The notes under the pieces are model-generated. The model was not told where the DNA came from, made no database searches, and saw nothing but the letters and a program-made list of their open reading frames with translations. Shown in pieces: positions 12,201-24,554 of a DNA stretch of 64,000 nt (its first letter is position 1; the number at the start of each line of letters is the position of its first letter). The DNA is from Vandiemenella viatica (lineage: Eukaryota; Arthropoda; Insecta; Orthoptera; Morabidae), in assembly GCA_031002005.1 (NCBI GenBank), contig JARYHS010009186.1:188506437-188570436 (forward strand), given 5' to 3'. The translations under genes and the position numbers were made by a program.

Positions 12201-15200
12201 ATGGCTGCCAATAGATGATAAGCTATTTTCGTGAATGAAATACTTTATGAATGACACGTCGAAATTGACGCTGAGGAGAACTTAATTACAAATCCCGTTT
12301 CCGTCTTTGCAAGATATATCAAATCAAAATATAGTTGCTGAATATTTGTTCCTTAGAAGTAAGTAAGTCGATTCTTTCATCGTTAAATTCAAGCATAGTT
12401 GAAATTCCATTTAATAACCGGATAACAGTTCTGGAATTTACTTAAGATGTTTTAGAGAGACTGTGGTATTAGAATTGCAGAAAGTAGTACTGATGAAAGA
12501 ACGGATACTTTCGCGGTGTATGCTTGAAGGCGGTACCCCCCTGAAGAATTCATTTCAGTACTGATGAAATTTTCTGTTACTGAAATCCATACATATTGAA
12601 ACAGCGAATAATTTGATTTATGGCCGTGATTTGACAGCCGGATATTTATTGAGAAGACCAAACAAAGTATTGTTTTATGCCGTATATAATATCTTCTTAG
12701 AAATCGTGAATAGAAAGTGTTAGTGTATGTCTTTTTTTCTCGACTAGCATTCCCTCATCGCAATGTATTTGTAGTAAAATGAGGGAAAGCAGGAAAACAT
12801 GCCTGCGAACACAGACAAAGCTTATCCTTCGATGATACAACATTGACTGTTTTTTTATTTATCCTTACGAACAAGATTTCTTTTTGAGCAAAAGGAGGAG
12901 AAATATATTGCTTGGGATCAACGTAAACAAACAATTCCAGCAATATGTATAGAAGCCTTACTTTCAACTATATGGAATAAAAATTAATAGATTGTAAATT
13001 ATTCTTTTCTCAAGGGTCTCCTAATAAATTGTGGCGTATTAATGTGAGTCTTCTTTAATTTTTAACCATTTTCCTTTTTCCTTTTTCGGAGATACGTACG
13101 TTTATCCCTTCCTGCCAGTCTTCCAACATTTACCTCTCCTCCTATATTGTTCTTACCACAAAATATATCTTCTGATTTCGTATTACTCCTTATGCTCCCA
13201 CCTTTTCTACACCCACTTCATCAATTCCTGATGTCGTTCCATACTTCATTTTATCCTAGCTTTTCCACTTTTGGGGATGTTAAGTATTTTCTATTTATTT
13301 ATCTAGATTTTTCTGGTTCTCCTCGTTTGCAGTTATAAAAGGCAGTACCTGTTTCACTGAGAAAATTAAACTTTAGAGAACTTCAGTTCACGCAGAATCT
13401 CTGTAATTTACGAGAACAATGCGAATCGTACGCCTGGATGTACGGCAACCGGAGTTACACTCATTAATGTTGGTAGCGGTACGTAAGGCAATATTTCTCT
13501 ACCTGTGGTCCAAAGGAAGAATTAAAAATTTGTCATCTAACTGAATTAAATATATTAAATAAAAAATAAATTAGTAAAAATTGTACCCAGAAAATGGATA
13601 TCGCACTAGTTATGTGTAAAACTGAAAACGAGTATAAACTCTAAGACGAACTTTCGAAAAGCCACGAATATCTGAAGGACCAGCAAAACCTCGAGGATAT
13701 GACTGCATTGTTACTTTAATAGTCTGATCTGTAAATAAGTTTCCAGTCAGCATAAAAGAGAGCGGCATTGCTTTGAGGATTAAGTTAGTGACAGTTTTAC
13801 AACTTCCTTTTTGTAGATTTAGGTCTTAAGAGAGCGCGGTATGTACCCATAACAATAAGTATGTTTGGTTAATAATATACTCAGAGGTAAAAAAAATAGA
13901 CGCCATTTAAGTTAGTAGTCCGAAGAGTTATTTTTGACATTTTAGTGCTCCAGGGGTAGAAAAAGGTTCAGTAACGCTGAGTTAAGTTATTCCGCCAATG
14001 TGCTGGATTACTCTCCTATTTTATGTACACTGGCATTATTCAGATCCCGCGATAAAAAAATCACAGAAATAACTGATATATAATAAATAATATACTATAA
14101 TATAATATGATAGAAATAATAATAAGTAGTATGCAATAAAACAAATAATATCACAGAAATTTTCGAAATCTCTGAGGTGTCAAAAAGTTGTCACTTTTCA
14201 TTTCAGTAAATAGCTGAGCGATAATATGGTTGTGTAGGAAGCAGTAAAATGTTTTGATATGAGACTACTAAATGGGGAGAGTATCAATCGAGGATGTTAT
14301 TACCCAAATGACCTAGATATTTAAACGCTGTAAGGCCATAATAATAGTTATAATGGAATCTAATGTTTTCATTAGTTAGGTATACACTTGTACTGACGAT
14401 TGATACCGACATGAAACAACCTTCACTACCTCTGTAATCTCACTCAATACCAGCCTGTTGGGGCTCCTTCTTATTATTATACTCTTTAACTTCAATATAT
14501 GTTTCAGAAATGTGAAATTGTAGTCGGAGCCAATATACGGTTCGGCGTAGAATGTAAGTAACATTTTGGTTTATAATTATTTATTCAATCATTGCACAAT
14601 TAAAGTGTCAACTTTTTGTATACTCTGGCCACTTTTAAAGAATTAATCCTTTGCTACTACTATTCAACGCTGTATCTGCAAAATTTAATTTGTGTTTTAA
14701 ACGTTATTCTATCCGCCTATTTTCTCGTTTAAATCTGAATTCGTTGCAATGTTTCCTTTCCAACTGGTGGTACAGTATGGAATAGTCTATGATAATTAGA
14801 TTTTTCTGACCCCTTACATAATTGCCACAATAATCTGTTGGTTTATATTTTTTTTGACGTAGTTGTATCCTTGTGAAATTTTTATCCGGGCACTACACTC
14901 CTGATAGCAACTCACTCTAGTTTTCTCTTCTCTTATTTATTTCAAATATCTATCGTCCGTCGAATACTTTCTTTCTATTGGCTTTTGTCAACAACTATGA
15001 GTATTTTCTATTTAATTTTGTTCCGTAAGTCCCCAAAGTTATTTTTATAAGCTGAGTGTCTCTAACAATACTGAACTGAATTACACAAAATTTCTCTCTA
15101 AGTTTGATGTGATATGATTAAAATTGTTCTGTTTTACCTTTTTTTTTATTTTTTTTTCGTTCAAATCCCGTCCTTAAAAAACAAAACATTACGAATCCAA

Positions 15201-16029
15201 AACGTAAATAGTTTCTTACAAGTTACGGTTTACAAAAATTGTGGTAAAATGAGTTACAGTGTACTAGTTACAAGATCATTAATTCATTTTTTTACGCTAA
15301 ACTTCATGTAAATTAAGTAGGAGATTCAGTTATCAATATAGACAATACGTAGTTGCAGTTTAATTGGTAACAGTTAAATATTGAATTTACTATAATTATT
15401 TCTCCACCTTAACGCTATTCGCAACAGTACGAATTAGTAGCTACTGCAGATTTACAGGCACAAGAGAAGTAAACTATTCCCAATCACAAATCAAGAGATG
15501 AATGTCTTAAACACATCAGCTGTAATCAAATTATATTTAATAGAGTTTTTTGAGTGATCCTAATGTTTCAATCGAAAAAATTACTATCTAATTAGGTCTT
15601 CACATATTCAGTTTAACTGCACAGTTTATCACGACTGAGCGATACACGGGGGCAACTGCTCAGTTCAAGTAGGTTTCTGTGCAGGCAACTCGCCTGAGCG
15701 AGATTCGTCCTTTGTAACATTAAACTACGCAGTTCCCTCCGGTAATAGCAGAGTTTGCACAGTCCTGTCGTAGCTAGCCATCTTGTCCCCAACCTGTTTC
15801 CATCATGACTTACACATAAAAAATAAAAATAAAACAACAACAACACTTTAGGCTTTCATTGAAATGTGTAGAAATCTTCCTGAACTTTCGGACGTAGAAT
15901 GTGCTTCATATTCTAATCGTGTTCAAAAGAGGACTCATACGATGTTTTAATAGAAGAACTAAAATTTCTGGAATCTGACGTGATTAGAGATAGTGTCGTG
16001 AAGAAAATTACAATCTTCGATCTGCTATC
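9261..16029. other. Long AT-rich stretch without recognisable genes
   Basis: All open frames are short and AT-driven. Notable only for composition: a very AT-rich run near 14070-14150 and a moderately GC-rich patch at 15603-15840 with no identified frame or repeat. Confidence 0.55.
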
Positions 16030-16082
16030 TATATCTACATATATACTCTGCAATTCACAAAATTGTGGGTGGCAGAGGGTGC
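16030..16082. repeat. Short dispersed-repeat fragment
   Basis: The motif TATATACTCTGCAATTCAC followed by GTGGGTGGCAGAGGGTGCTA resembles a short block I recall as recurrent in arthropod interspersed repeats. The assignment rests on memory of the motif and is weak. Confidence 0.25.
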
Positions 16083-16455
16083 TATACAGGAAGAATTAAA
16101 CAAGGTTAAGGATTCAAAGAGATCTGGAGTGGAAGTGATGACGTTAATGATCACAACTTCTAGTATTTTAACGAATTGATGTTTTTAGTGGATCAAGAAA
16201 CATCTGACCCAAGTGAATCAACAACTGCAGTAGATAATGAAAACAATGAGAATTCTTTTAGTAAACCTTGATACAGTAAAATTATAACATCGTACAAACT
16301 GCGGATCTTATTTTTCAGTCACCCACTGTCACTCGTCACGACTGTGCTGAATACAAGAACACAGAGAACTGAAGAACGGAAAACTGAATGTAGCCTACAC
16401 ACCTTCAGTTCAGATGACCGTGCAGATGTTGACACAGTTATTTAGGACAGATAAC

Positions 16456-18100
16456 TATGAAATTCTATGACTATGTCAGAAAACTGAGGGAAAGGGAAGG
16501 CATTCAGACAATTGTTGATAAATATGGAGTAGAAGTTAATGAAGATTTAAAAATGGCAGAGATATTGAGTAACTGATTTAATTAGACTACTAGGGCCTAT
16601 CATCCTGTGACGGACGGGAATAAATCAAAGGAGAATCTCCATATAAGAAGAAATGAGAAAATTAATAACTTTGAAATATACCCTCAGGAAGTTATGAAGG
16701 AATTCAGAAAGCTAAAGAGCGCAAAGGGGCTCGTGTAGATAATATTACTAAAGATGTATAAAAGATTGTGGGATACGATGTTGTACCTTACCTTGAAATT
16801 TTTATTTAAAATGAGTCTGGTGTCATGCTGCTTACCAGAGGACTGGAAAAGAGCGATAGCAGTACAGGTTCATAAAGGAGGGGTGACTAACGGTGTTGAA
16901 AACTATAGGCCAATTAGTTTGACATCAGTGATAGGCAAAATGATGGAGATGCAACTACATCAGAAATGTCTGTGAGAAAAGAAACGTGAATCTCAGATGG
17001 TGGGGTATGTGCAAGATATTTGGATGATATGGATAAGGAAGGTGAAGTTTGTAGTGTAGCCCTGGATCTTTCTAAGGCATTTGACAGAGCGAGCCATAAA
17101 ATAGTTTTGGATAAGTTGAAAACTATGGAAGTGGATTAAAAACTGATCTGATGGATAGAGGAATTCTTAAAAGTTTGGAAGCAAAGGGTTAGAGTAGGAA
17201 ATGCGTTATTAAAAGAGGTGGAAGCGTATGTGGGAGTGCCACAGGGTAGTATAATGGGATCACTGCTATTCATCATTCTAATGAATGATTGTGTTGATGG
17301 TTTACAGTCAGTATTTAGGTAATTTGCAGATGACATAATCGTATATAATAGAAACAAAACAAAATAACACTGCGATCAGCTGCAGGACAATTTGGATAGA
17401 ATATTTAAATCGGTAGGTCAACATAGAATGAAGATAAATTCCAAAAAGAGTCGGCTTATTAGGTTCAAAAATAAAAAACTGAAGTTGGTTTGACAATAAA
17501 ATTATATGGGTGGAGAACGTTGGCCAGGTGATAGGAAAAGGTTACAAATTCCTTCACTTACAGGAGAGGGTTTTGAGAGGATGTATTAGAGAAGTTAGGG
17601 AATTGGGTTACAAAAGTCTTCTGACCATTGCTTGAATAGGGTGGAGTAGTTTAGGACCTCCTTTTTGGTATCAAATACAGGAATTCAAGAACGTACAAAG
17701 AATAGAAGCTATAATTTGTCTTGTGGAAATCATCTCAGGATTCAGTCAGTATCTGATATGGTAAAGGAGCTGGATTGGGTGTCATTGGAAGAAAGGAGGG
17801 GGGGGGGGGGGTTAAGAGAGTGCTGGGAACGTACAAGGCATATCTTGGTTATGGCGCTTGGAAGGATATTGGTCGAAGAGTTATGAATAGTGGATGCAAC
17901 GGAAAAGATGATCATGGCCACAAGTTGTCACTTGATTTCATGTAAGCGGGAGTGGGGAAATTTTCATTTGTGGGTAACCGTTTCAGAGATTGGAACAAAT
18001 TACCTAGTGTTGAATAATTAATCAAAAACACGTTAGGAATTTAAAATTAACACAAAAGTAGATGGGGAGGAACTTAACACTCAAAGCATGTAAGATATTT
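16456..18100 (+). mobile_element. CR1/Jockey-like LINE, decayed copy 2
   Basis: Same family as the better copy at 46405-49395 but on the plus strand. Translation in shifting frames matches it in order: RKLREREG and VNEDLKMAEILSN (16480-16575), SCCLPEDWKRA and ENYRPISLTSVIGK (16820-16940), ALDLSKAFDRASHK (17060-17100), GVPQGSIMGSLLFIILMND (17235-17290), FADDIIVYN (17323-17350), MKINSKKSRLIRF (17430-17465), then the 3' block GTTTCAGAGATTGGAACAA. FADD is the reverse-transcriptase catalytic motif. Numerous stops and frameshifts. Truncated at the 5' side: the endonuclease domain is absent. A poly-A-like run lies at 18157-18171 but the exact 3' end is uncertain. Confidence 0.85.
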
Positions 18101-18207
18101 TTTTAAAAAAATATAATAAGGACGTAGTTATTAGATGACTAAGAGAATCGCAATTTAAAAAAAAAAAAAAGTGTACGGCCCTTAAGAAAATGATTATCAG
18201 TGGGATA

Positions 18208-19207
18208 NNNNNNNNNNNNNNNNNNNNNNNNNNNNNNNNNNNNNNNNNNNNNNNNNNNNNNNNNNNNNNNNNNNNNNNNNNNNNNNNNNNNNNNNNNNNN
18301 NNNNNNNNNNNNNNNNNNNNNNNNNNNNNNNNNNNNNNNNNNNNNNNNNNNNNNNNNNNNNNNNNNNNNNNNNNNNNNNNNNNNNNNNNNNNNNNNNNNN
18401 NNNNNNNNNNNNNNNNNNNNNNNNNNNNNNNNNNNNNNNNNNNNNNNNNNNNNNNNNNNNNNNNNNNNNNNNNNNNNNNNNNNNNNNNNNNNNNNNNNNN
18501 NNNNNNNNNNNNNNNNNNNNNNNNNNNNNNNNNNNNNNNNNNNNNNNNNNNNNNNNNNNNNNNNNNNNNNNNNNNNNNNNNNNNNNNNNNNNNNNNNNNN
18601 NNNNNNNNNNNNNNNNNNNNNNNNNNNNNNNNNNNNNNNNNNNNNNNNNNNNNNNNNNNNNNNNNNNNNNNNNNNNNNNNNNNNNNNNNNNNNNNNNNNN
18701 NNNNNNNNNNNNNNNNNNNNNNNNNNNNNNNNNNNNNNNNNNNNNNNNNNNNNNNNNNNNNNNNNNNNNNNNNNNNNNNNNNNNNNNNNNNNNNNNNNNN
18801 NNNNNNNNNNNNNNNNNNNNNNNNNNNNNNNNNNNNNNNNNNNNNNNNNNNNNNNNNNNNNNNNNNNNNNNNNNNNNNNNNNNNNNNNNNNNNNNNNNNN
18901 NNNNNNNNNNNNNNNNNNNNNNNNNNNNNNNNNNNNNNNNNNNNNNNNNNNNNNNNNNNNNNNNNNNNNNNNNNNNNNNNNNNNNNNNNNNNNNNNNNNN
19001 NNNNNNNNNNNNNNNNNNNNNNNNNNNNNNNNNNNNNNNNNNNNNNNNNNNNNNNNNNNNNNNNNNNNNNNNNNNNNNNNNNNNNNNNNNNNNNNNNNNN
19101 NNNNNNNNNNNNNNNNNNNNNNNNNNNNNNNNNNNNNNNNNNNNNNNNNNNNNNNNNNNNNNNNNNNNNNNNNNNNNNNNNNNNNNNNNNNNNNNNNNNN
19201 NNNNNNN
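18208..19207. other. Assembly gap of exactly 1000 N
   Basis: A run of exactly 1000 N looks like a placeholder rather than a measured distance. The sequence immediately to its right is minisatellite-like and lies inside one arm of a large inverted repeat, which would explain why the assembly broke here. Confidence 0.95.
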
Positions 19208-19439
19208 GGTCCTTTGTTCTATTGTCACGCCACTTGTTTGAACACCTGCCTTCACCGCCCTAGCACCAGCTGCCGATTCTATTGCTCTTTTGCCAGGCCA
19301 CTTGTGTGAACGCCCGCCCTCCCCCAACCCTAGCAGCAGGTGTCCATTCTATTGTTCTTTTGTTAGACCACTGCGGTGACCAACTGTTCTCCCTAACCCC
19401 AGTTTCATCTTATGGGGTGTTATGCCTCTTCAGTCGTCT

Positions 19440-19560
19440 CTCATCGTGAACTTTACAAGCGACAGAGGATTGAACGGGAGAGAATTAGACTATGGTCTTT
19501 TGTGGGAACCATCCCGGCATTCACCTCAAGCGATTGTAAATTCGAAACTTGGTTCGCCGG
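19440..19560 (-). repeat. SINE family A body fragment
   Basis: ATGGTCTTTTGTGGGAACC, then CCCGGCATTCACCTCAAGCG, corresponds to the family-A body read in antisense (ATGGCCTTTTGAAGGAA, then CATTCGCCTGGAGTG). Diverged, and present in both arms of the inverted repeat. Confidence 0.5.
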
Positions 19561-19792
19561 GCAAACCGCGTCGTCCTATGTTACAGGCCAGTACAACCTG
19601 TATCAACCCAATTGTGGATAGGAACGGAGCTCAGTTACCTTATTTCACATGTCTAATGTTGCTGGCTGCAACGTGACAGATCAATTTTGATACGGAGGTT
19701 GGTAAAAAATGTGCATTAAGTGTGTAACATATATGTAAGCAATCAGGTTAGTATAGATATCACCAAAAAAATTAATGCTATGGAAAAGCCTT

Positions 19793-20028
19793 TTTTTCTG
19801 GCTTCGCCTCGTTGACGTCAAAATCGTTAGAAGTGGGAAAGGGCCGGTGAGCAAGTAACTGGAAGAAATTCGGCAGTGACCTGTTGAACAAACCAAGGCG
19901 AAAATTCAGATGTGTGTGCCCGGACAAGGATACGAAACCGCATCTTCCCGAATGCGAATCTCATGTGTATCAGTGTCAGACCACGAACCTAAGGGATCAC
20001 CATCGTAAGTGGATAAATTATTAGCGTA
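19793..20028 (-). repeat. SINE family A relative (subfamily with TTGACGTCAA end)
   Basis: Starts GGCTTCGCCTCGTTGACGTC and runs through AATTCGGCAGTGACCTGTTG to a diverged head (CGGACAAGGATACGAAACCG). The head is clearly altered, with Pol III boxes degraded. It forms a tandem pair with the copy at 20031, a pairing repeated at 20929-21352 and 25145-25575. Confidence 0.7.
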
Positions 20029-20030
20029 CC

Positions 20031-20215
20031 AGTATGGCTTTATACCTCGTCGACATCGACATCATTAGAGGCGGGAAAGGATTGGTGAAGGGAACGATCA
20101 TCTGGAGTAATTTGGGGAAACCATGGAAAACCAGAATATGGATGCTCAGATGGGGATTCCAACCAGCACCCTCCTGAATGCGTGGTCAGAGCGTTACCAC
20201 TCACCTTCGTACAGA
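20031..20215 (-). repeat. SINE family A copy
   Basis: CTTTATACCTCGTCGACATC, then ATTAGAGGCGGGAAAGG, then body GGAAAACCAGAATATGGATG, then head ending GGTCAGAGCGTTACCACTCACC. Abuts the preceding SINE. Confidence 0.75.
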
Positions 20216-20571
20216 ATGGTTTATTCTCGTCATACAATATAATAACGCTACGTTAGTATCTCCTAAATGGGATTTTCATATTTATCTCGGATAAAATTGC
20301 ATTCTACTTATCGTGAATATTACCAATTTATAGAGGTATCACATGTAACAATGTACAGATGAAGTAAAAATTCGCTTAGATTTCTAGGCCAGAACTGCGA
20401 GGGAGGTGGAATATACCGTTTCCACTAGGATCATCCTGTACTAAGAAATGCCCCCCCACAACGGATGCAGAGTTGTTTCCTAGTGACCAAGACCTACTAA
20501 CTGCGATAAGTTCGGCGAAAGATGTTTGTGACGGCGAGTGTTTTGGACAAAGTTTTGTGCACATTCGTACG

Positions 20572-20658
20572 GCTCAGACCGAGCTTGGTGGGTGAGTGGT
20601 TAACTCTCTGGCCTCACATTCGGGAGGACGCGGGTTCGAATCCCCGTCCAGGCATCCA
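20572..20658 (+). repeat. SINE family A tRNA-like head only
   Basis: Box A (GGTGGGTGAGTGGTTAACTC) and box B (GGGTTCGAATCCCCG) are intact, but the copy stops at CCAGGCATCCA, before the body. The inner end of the large inverted repeat falls at this truncation point. Confidence 0.8.
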
Positions 20659-20928
20659 TCTCGCGGTAGTGAGAACAAACAAGTATCTGCGCATGCGAAG
20701 TAAATAAATATGGAGTCACGTTTATAGTGCGATACGCTGAATGTCAATTGTGGATAGGAACGGAGCTCAGTTACCTTATTTCACATGTCTAATGTTGCTG
20801 GCTGCAACGATGTATGACAGATCAATTTTGATACGGAGGTAGGTAAAGAATGTGCTTGAAGTGTGTAACGTATATGTAAGCAATCAGTTTAGTAGGGATA
20901 TCACCGAAAAATTAATCCTATGGAAAAG

Positions 20929-21165
20929 CCTTTTTTTCTGGCTTCGCCTCGTTGACGTCAAAACCGTTAGAAGTGGGAAAGGACCGGGGGGCAAGTAACT
21001 GGAAGAAATTCGGCAGTGACCTTTTGAACAAACCAAGGCGAAAATTCAGATGTGGGTGCCCGGACAAGAATTCGAAACTGCATCTTTCCGAATGCGAATC
21101 TCATATGTATCAGTGTCAGGCCACGAATCTAAATGATCACCATCGTAAGTGGATAAATTATTAGC
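20929..21165 (-). repeat. SINE family A relative (TTGACGTCAA subfamily), second copy
   Basis: Counterpart of 19793-20028, with the same GCCTCGTTGACGTCAAAAC start and GACAAACC-type body. Head degraded. Confidence 0.65.
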
Positions 21166-21172
21166 GTACCAG

Positions 21173-21352
21173 TATGGCTTTACACCTCGTCGATATCGAC
21201 ATCATTAGAGGCGGGAAAGGATTAGTGCAGGGAACGGTCACCTGGAGTGATTTGGGGAATCCATGGAAAACCAGAATATGGATGCTCAGACGGAGATTCG
21301 AACCAGCGCCCTTCTGAATGCATGGTCAGAGCGTTAACAGTCACCCACCACG
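21173..21352 (-). repeat. SINE family A copy
   Basis: Counterpart of 20031-20215; keeps the head better (GCGTTAACAGTCACCCACCACG at its end), antisense to the plus strand. Confidence 0.75.
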
Positions 21353-21725
21353 ATCGGTAATTTTGGTGGACAATACTGAAAAATTTCTATTCTGAGAAGT
21401 AATTTTTTGCATGGTGCTTCGATAATTATGAAGTTTCCAACATCTGAAATGACTGGTTACGCAGATATTGCTGCTACCAGAGACACAGGTAAATAGTGTG
21501 TACTTTGACAAAACATCTTTAGCTGGAACGCTGCATGTTAGAGACTAATACAGTAACAGTAATCAACTACACAATCTTGCTACTTATCCCGTTTCATTGG
21601 CAGAGGCATATTGCATACTGTACGGATATTGAGTGACCAAGACTTACTAACTGCGATAAGTTCGGCGAAAGACGTTTGTGACGGCGAGTGTTTTGGACAA
21701 AGTTTTGTGCATATTCTTACTGCTC

Positions 21726-21835
21726 AGATCGAGCGTGGTGGGTGAGCGGTTAACTCTCTGTCCTCGCATTCGGGAGGACGCGGGTTCGAATCCCCGTCCA
21801 GGCATCCAGATTTGGGGGCCCCCACAGTAATGCTT
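21726..21835 (+). repeat. SINE family A head plus start of body
   Basis: Box A GGTGGGTGAGCGGTTAACTC and box B GGGTTCGAATCCCCG are intact. The copy extends slightly further (CATCCAGATTTGGG) than the one at 20572 before changing to unrelated GC-rich sequence. Confidence 0.75.
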
Positions 21836-22010
21836 CTGCTGCGAAGAATAAAAACAAACGCGTTGCATCCGGAAAACCGGCGCGCAAAATTTCGGTCTTC
21901 TTAGGCCGCGCAAAATACCGGGCTCATTAGTACGCGGGTTGGGGCCCGCAAGCCGCCTCGGTAGGCACTTTTGGATTTCCATGTATCAGAGGTGCCATGA
22001 GAATGGCATA
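21836..22010. other. GC-rich block of unknown origin
   Basis: Contains GGAAAACCGGCGCGCAAAAT and GGTTGGGGCCCGCAAGCCGC. No protein similarity recognised and not repeated elsewhere in the window. Confidence 0.3.
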
Positions 22011-22491
22011 TGACAACTTATTGTCGTGATCTAACTCAGTATTACTACCCCACAGTACACCTAGGGTGAGTTGATAATTTTCTATGTGTGTATTATTCAC
22101 ACTTTTTACATCCATGTAGTATCCAGGGTTATAAATATTGTAATTTAGGGTATCTAATCTGAGGAATGCTGAATTCGTAATGAAATCAGTACAGCCTCAG
22201 TGTAGAAAGGTTAACGAGATACTTCTCTACTCCGTTTTATACAACTATTTAAAGCGCATTTTAAACCTACCATACTCTTTGAAACTGTGGAGGGGATCAT
22301 AGAGTTAAAGAATTTTGTATAAGTATCTCTATACCGAATTTCTGTAGGTGCAAGCAAACATTATGAAACTGCTCAAACCAGCAGAACCGATGTTGATATG
22401 TGGAGCCAGCATATCACACCGAATCAGTCACATTCAGGCTATATCTCGCATGCACACCAGATGTAATTCAGTGACACCAGTCCTATCACGC

Positions 22492-22715
22492 CTCGTGATC
22501 GGTAACGATCTGGCCTAGCATTTGGGAGGGTGCGGGTTCGAATCCCCGTCCGGGCTTCCAGATTTGGGTTTTCCATGGTTTCCCCCCAAATAACGCGATG
22601 CGAACGCCGGGGATGATTTCTTCATTTGCCATGGCCGAATTCCTTCCCGTTCTTCGTCCACTGTCATTTCCCGCCTCCAAAGGCTTCGATGTCGACGAGG
22701 CGTAGAACCATAAAT
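22492..22715 (+). repeat. SINE family A, full-length copy
   Basis: Head with GGTTCGAATCCCCGTCCGGG, body ATTTGGGTTTTCCATGG and GCCATGGCCGAATTCC, tail GATGTCGACGAGGCGTAGA. One of the best copies for defining the family, although its A box is degraded (GATCGGTAACG). Confidence 0.85.
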
Positions 22716-23007
22716 GGTATGGACTGCTATAAAATACTTATGCAAACTGTTTTCGTTAGGGAACAGTGTTTGAACTGAAGTATTAACGTTTTTTATAGGT
22801 AATTTTGTTTCAGATACCATCATTAATTACAGTTCATTCATGAGACAGGCTGCATAATCTTTTGTTTTAGCGCGAATCAAAACCAGAAAAATATATTTTA
22901 ATCAAAATTTAGCTTGAGATTAAAATCTAAGCATTCAGATATTAGATAAATAATATTGGAATAAATGCGAGTTGGTGTTTCAATGACATCAGATGCATAT
23001 TTTTTGT

Positions 23008-23225
23008 TCTTATGGCTTTACGCCCCATCGTTGTCGAGGTCATTAGAGGCGGGGCGGGAATGGACACAATAAACAGGAAGGAATTCGGCCATGGCCTTTT
23101 GAATGAAGCATCCTGGCCCTTGCATATAACAATTTCGATAGAGTTAACGTCTAAGCATGATTTTGAACCGGTTGTGGTGCTCAAAAAAGTAGGACACAGC
23201 ACCAGAGTTACATTGACTTATGAAG
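23008..23225 (-). repeat. SINE family A, diverged copy
   Basis: Tail and body are clear (GGCTTTACGCCCCATCG, GTCATTAGAGGCGGGG, AATTCGGCCATGGCC), while the head is strongly degraded. Confidence 0.7.
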
Positions 23226-23265
23226 AATAAAACGTGCTAATCCAAGTTTGGACGTAGTGTCCGAC

Positions 23266-23520
23266 TTATTCAACACCGCCTGCTCCCAGATCGTAGTTCG
23301 AAGCGTCAAACACACAGTCGCCTGCCGAACGGTTGCTGGGGTTAAAACAGTATCTTTTTACCCAAATACTGAGCCTAACAACCAACGGTGATTCATTTTG
23401 GAGGAACCTCATCAGCGTGCAACTCGCAGTGACCGGCGCCTTGGCCGTTGCCCACGTCGAAATGCAATACCATAGACTTGTTAGACACGACATAGGCAGA
23501 GTGCGCGGCAAGTCGTAACT
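23266..23520 (-). other. GC-rich block with protein-like composition, unidentified
   Basis: Two minus-strand frames are unusually complex for this AT-rich region. One (23266-23511) ends VKRYCFNPSNRSAGDCVFDA plus about ten more residues and a stop. The other, upstream, reads KSMVLHFDVGNGQGAGHCEL. They could be exon pieces of a decayed secreted protein or part of a transposon. No family is recognised, and there is no start or splice context to support a live gene. Confidence 0.3.
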
Positions 23521-24554
23521 CTGTTACTTTTGAATGTCAATAACTTATCGAGGACTCTCGGTCAAAAATACAAGAAAAAATTGCCTCAAATGGCTAGGAA
23601 TAAAAAAAAACATCCCTTCCTACGGACAAAAACACCACTAGCCATGTTTTTCGCTGTCGCAGCTACTATAGGCGATAAACGGCTATTTGCGTCTAAAGTG
23701 GTACTACAAGAGATTCTAATGAACAGCCGGATCGGGAATTAAACTCTCCACCTCCACATGACAGTCCCAATCGTCAAAAAAACTCACCTACCGGGCACGG
23801 TAGTTAGATTGGCATATAAAAAAAATTACTCTGAAAGGAGTACTGCACGGGGACGATCCTGACACTAGACTCGAGTGATTTTTGGGAAACGAAAGAAAAT
23901 CTGAGTCTAAAACCGTGATGCATATCCTCGCGAACGATATATCTTAACGTTACTGCTCAACCACCAGTCTCGGTATTCTATGATCCTCTTGACTTTCGAC
24001 ATCCGATGCACGTTTTCGATGATAATAATAACATCGTCACTGTTATATAGCTAACGTTCAGACTGTTAGAAATTGTGTAAAATCTTTCGTAGTAATCTTG
24101 GGAGATACTACAGCACGAATATAAAACTTTGTCTCGTAAAGTTTTTAGACAGGTTTGTGGAGGAGATATTACTCTAACTTCCCTTGTTCAGAACTGATGT
24201 TGTTATAAGCCAGTCGTCTCTACGAATCAATATAACCTACATCTCCAACAACTGCTGATTCATTACTTTGCTTTAAAAACTAACACACCAGGGTAGATAT
24301 TCAGACCGGCATACAAGCAATAACTCTGAAAAGAAGACGAGTGGAATGAATTGAAGAAAGAACACGAAATCACCTTATGACACTGCCGGACATTAAAAAT
24401 TCACCAACCAGTCTCAAAAATTAAACCTGCATCATCTGAAACGTGGACGAATGTATTCATTTCTGCACTGGTCAGCATTTAGTATCTGCAATAGAAAATA
24501 TTAACGGTAATTCTAAAGTAAAGGAAAACGTACTGGGCTTAAGATTTTTTTTCT
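23521..24554. other. Intergenic, no gene seen
   Basis: A possible very decayed SINE body near 23860-23930 (GGGACGATCCTGACACTAG, then GGGAAACGAAAGAAAATCT). Otherwise no recognisable feature. Confidence 0.45.

Larger units (their letters stand above)
19208..20655 (+). repeat. Large inverted repeat, left arm
   Basis: Read forward, this segment matches the reverse complement of 24712-26162 along its length with only scattered mismatches and small indels. Example: GGTCCTTTGTTCTATTGTCA at 19208 pairs with TGACAATAGAACAAAGGACC ending at 26162. It contains minisatellite units, three SINE pieces on the minus strand and one SINE head on the plus strand. It begins exactly at the gap edge, so the true outer limit is unknown. 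Confidence 0.9.
20744..21812 (+). repeat. Diverged tandem copy of part of the left arm
   Basis: 20744-21352 repeats 19606-20215 (same ATTGTGGATAGGAACGGAGC start and same SINE pair), and 21634-21812 repeats 20488-20655 (GACCAAGAC, TACTAACTGCGATAAG and the SINE head). The intervening 21353-21633 differs from 20216-20487. It is more diverged than the two inverted arms are from each other, so this duplication looks older. Confidence 0.8.

Noticed and set aside
18190..19327. Three apparent frames of over 350 codons across the gap
   Set aside because: They consist of N translated as X; only a few real codons lie at each edge.
20572..21835. Intact A and B boxes suggesting functional tRNA genes
   Set aside because: They are heads of a repeated SINE; no proper acceptor stem or anticodon arm could be folded by eye.
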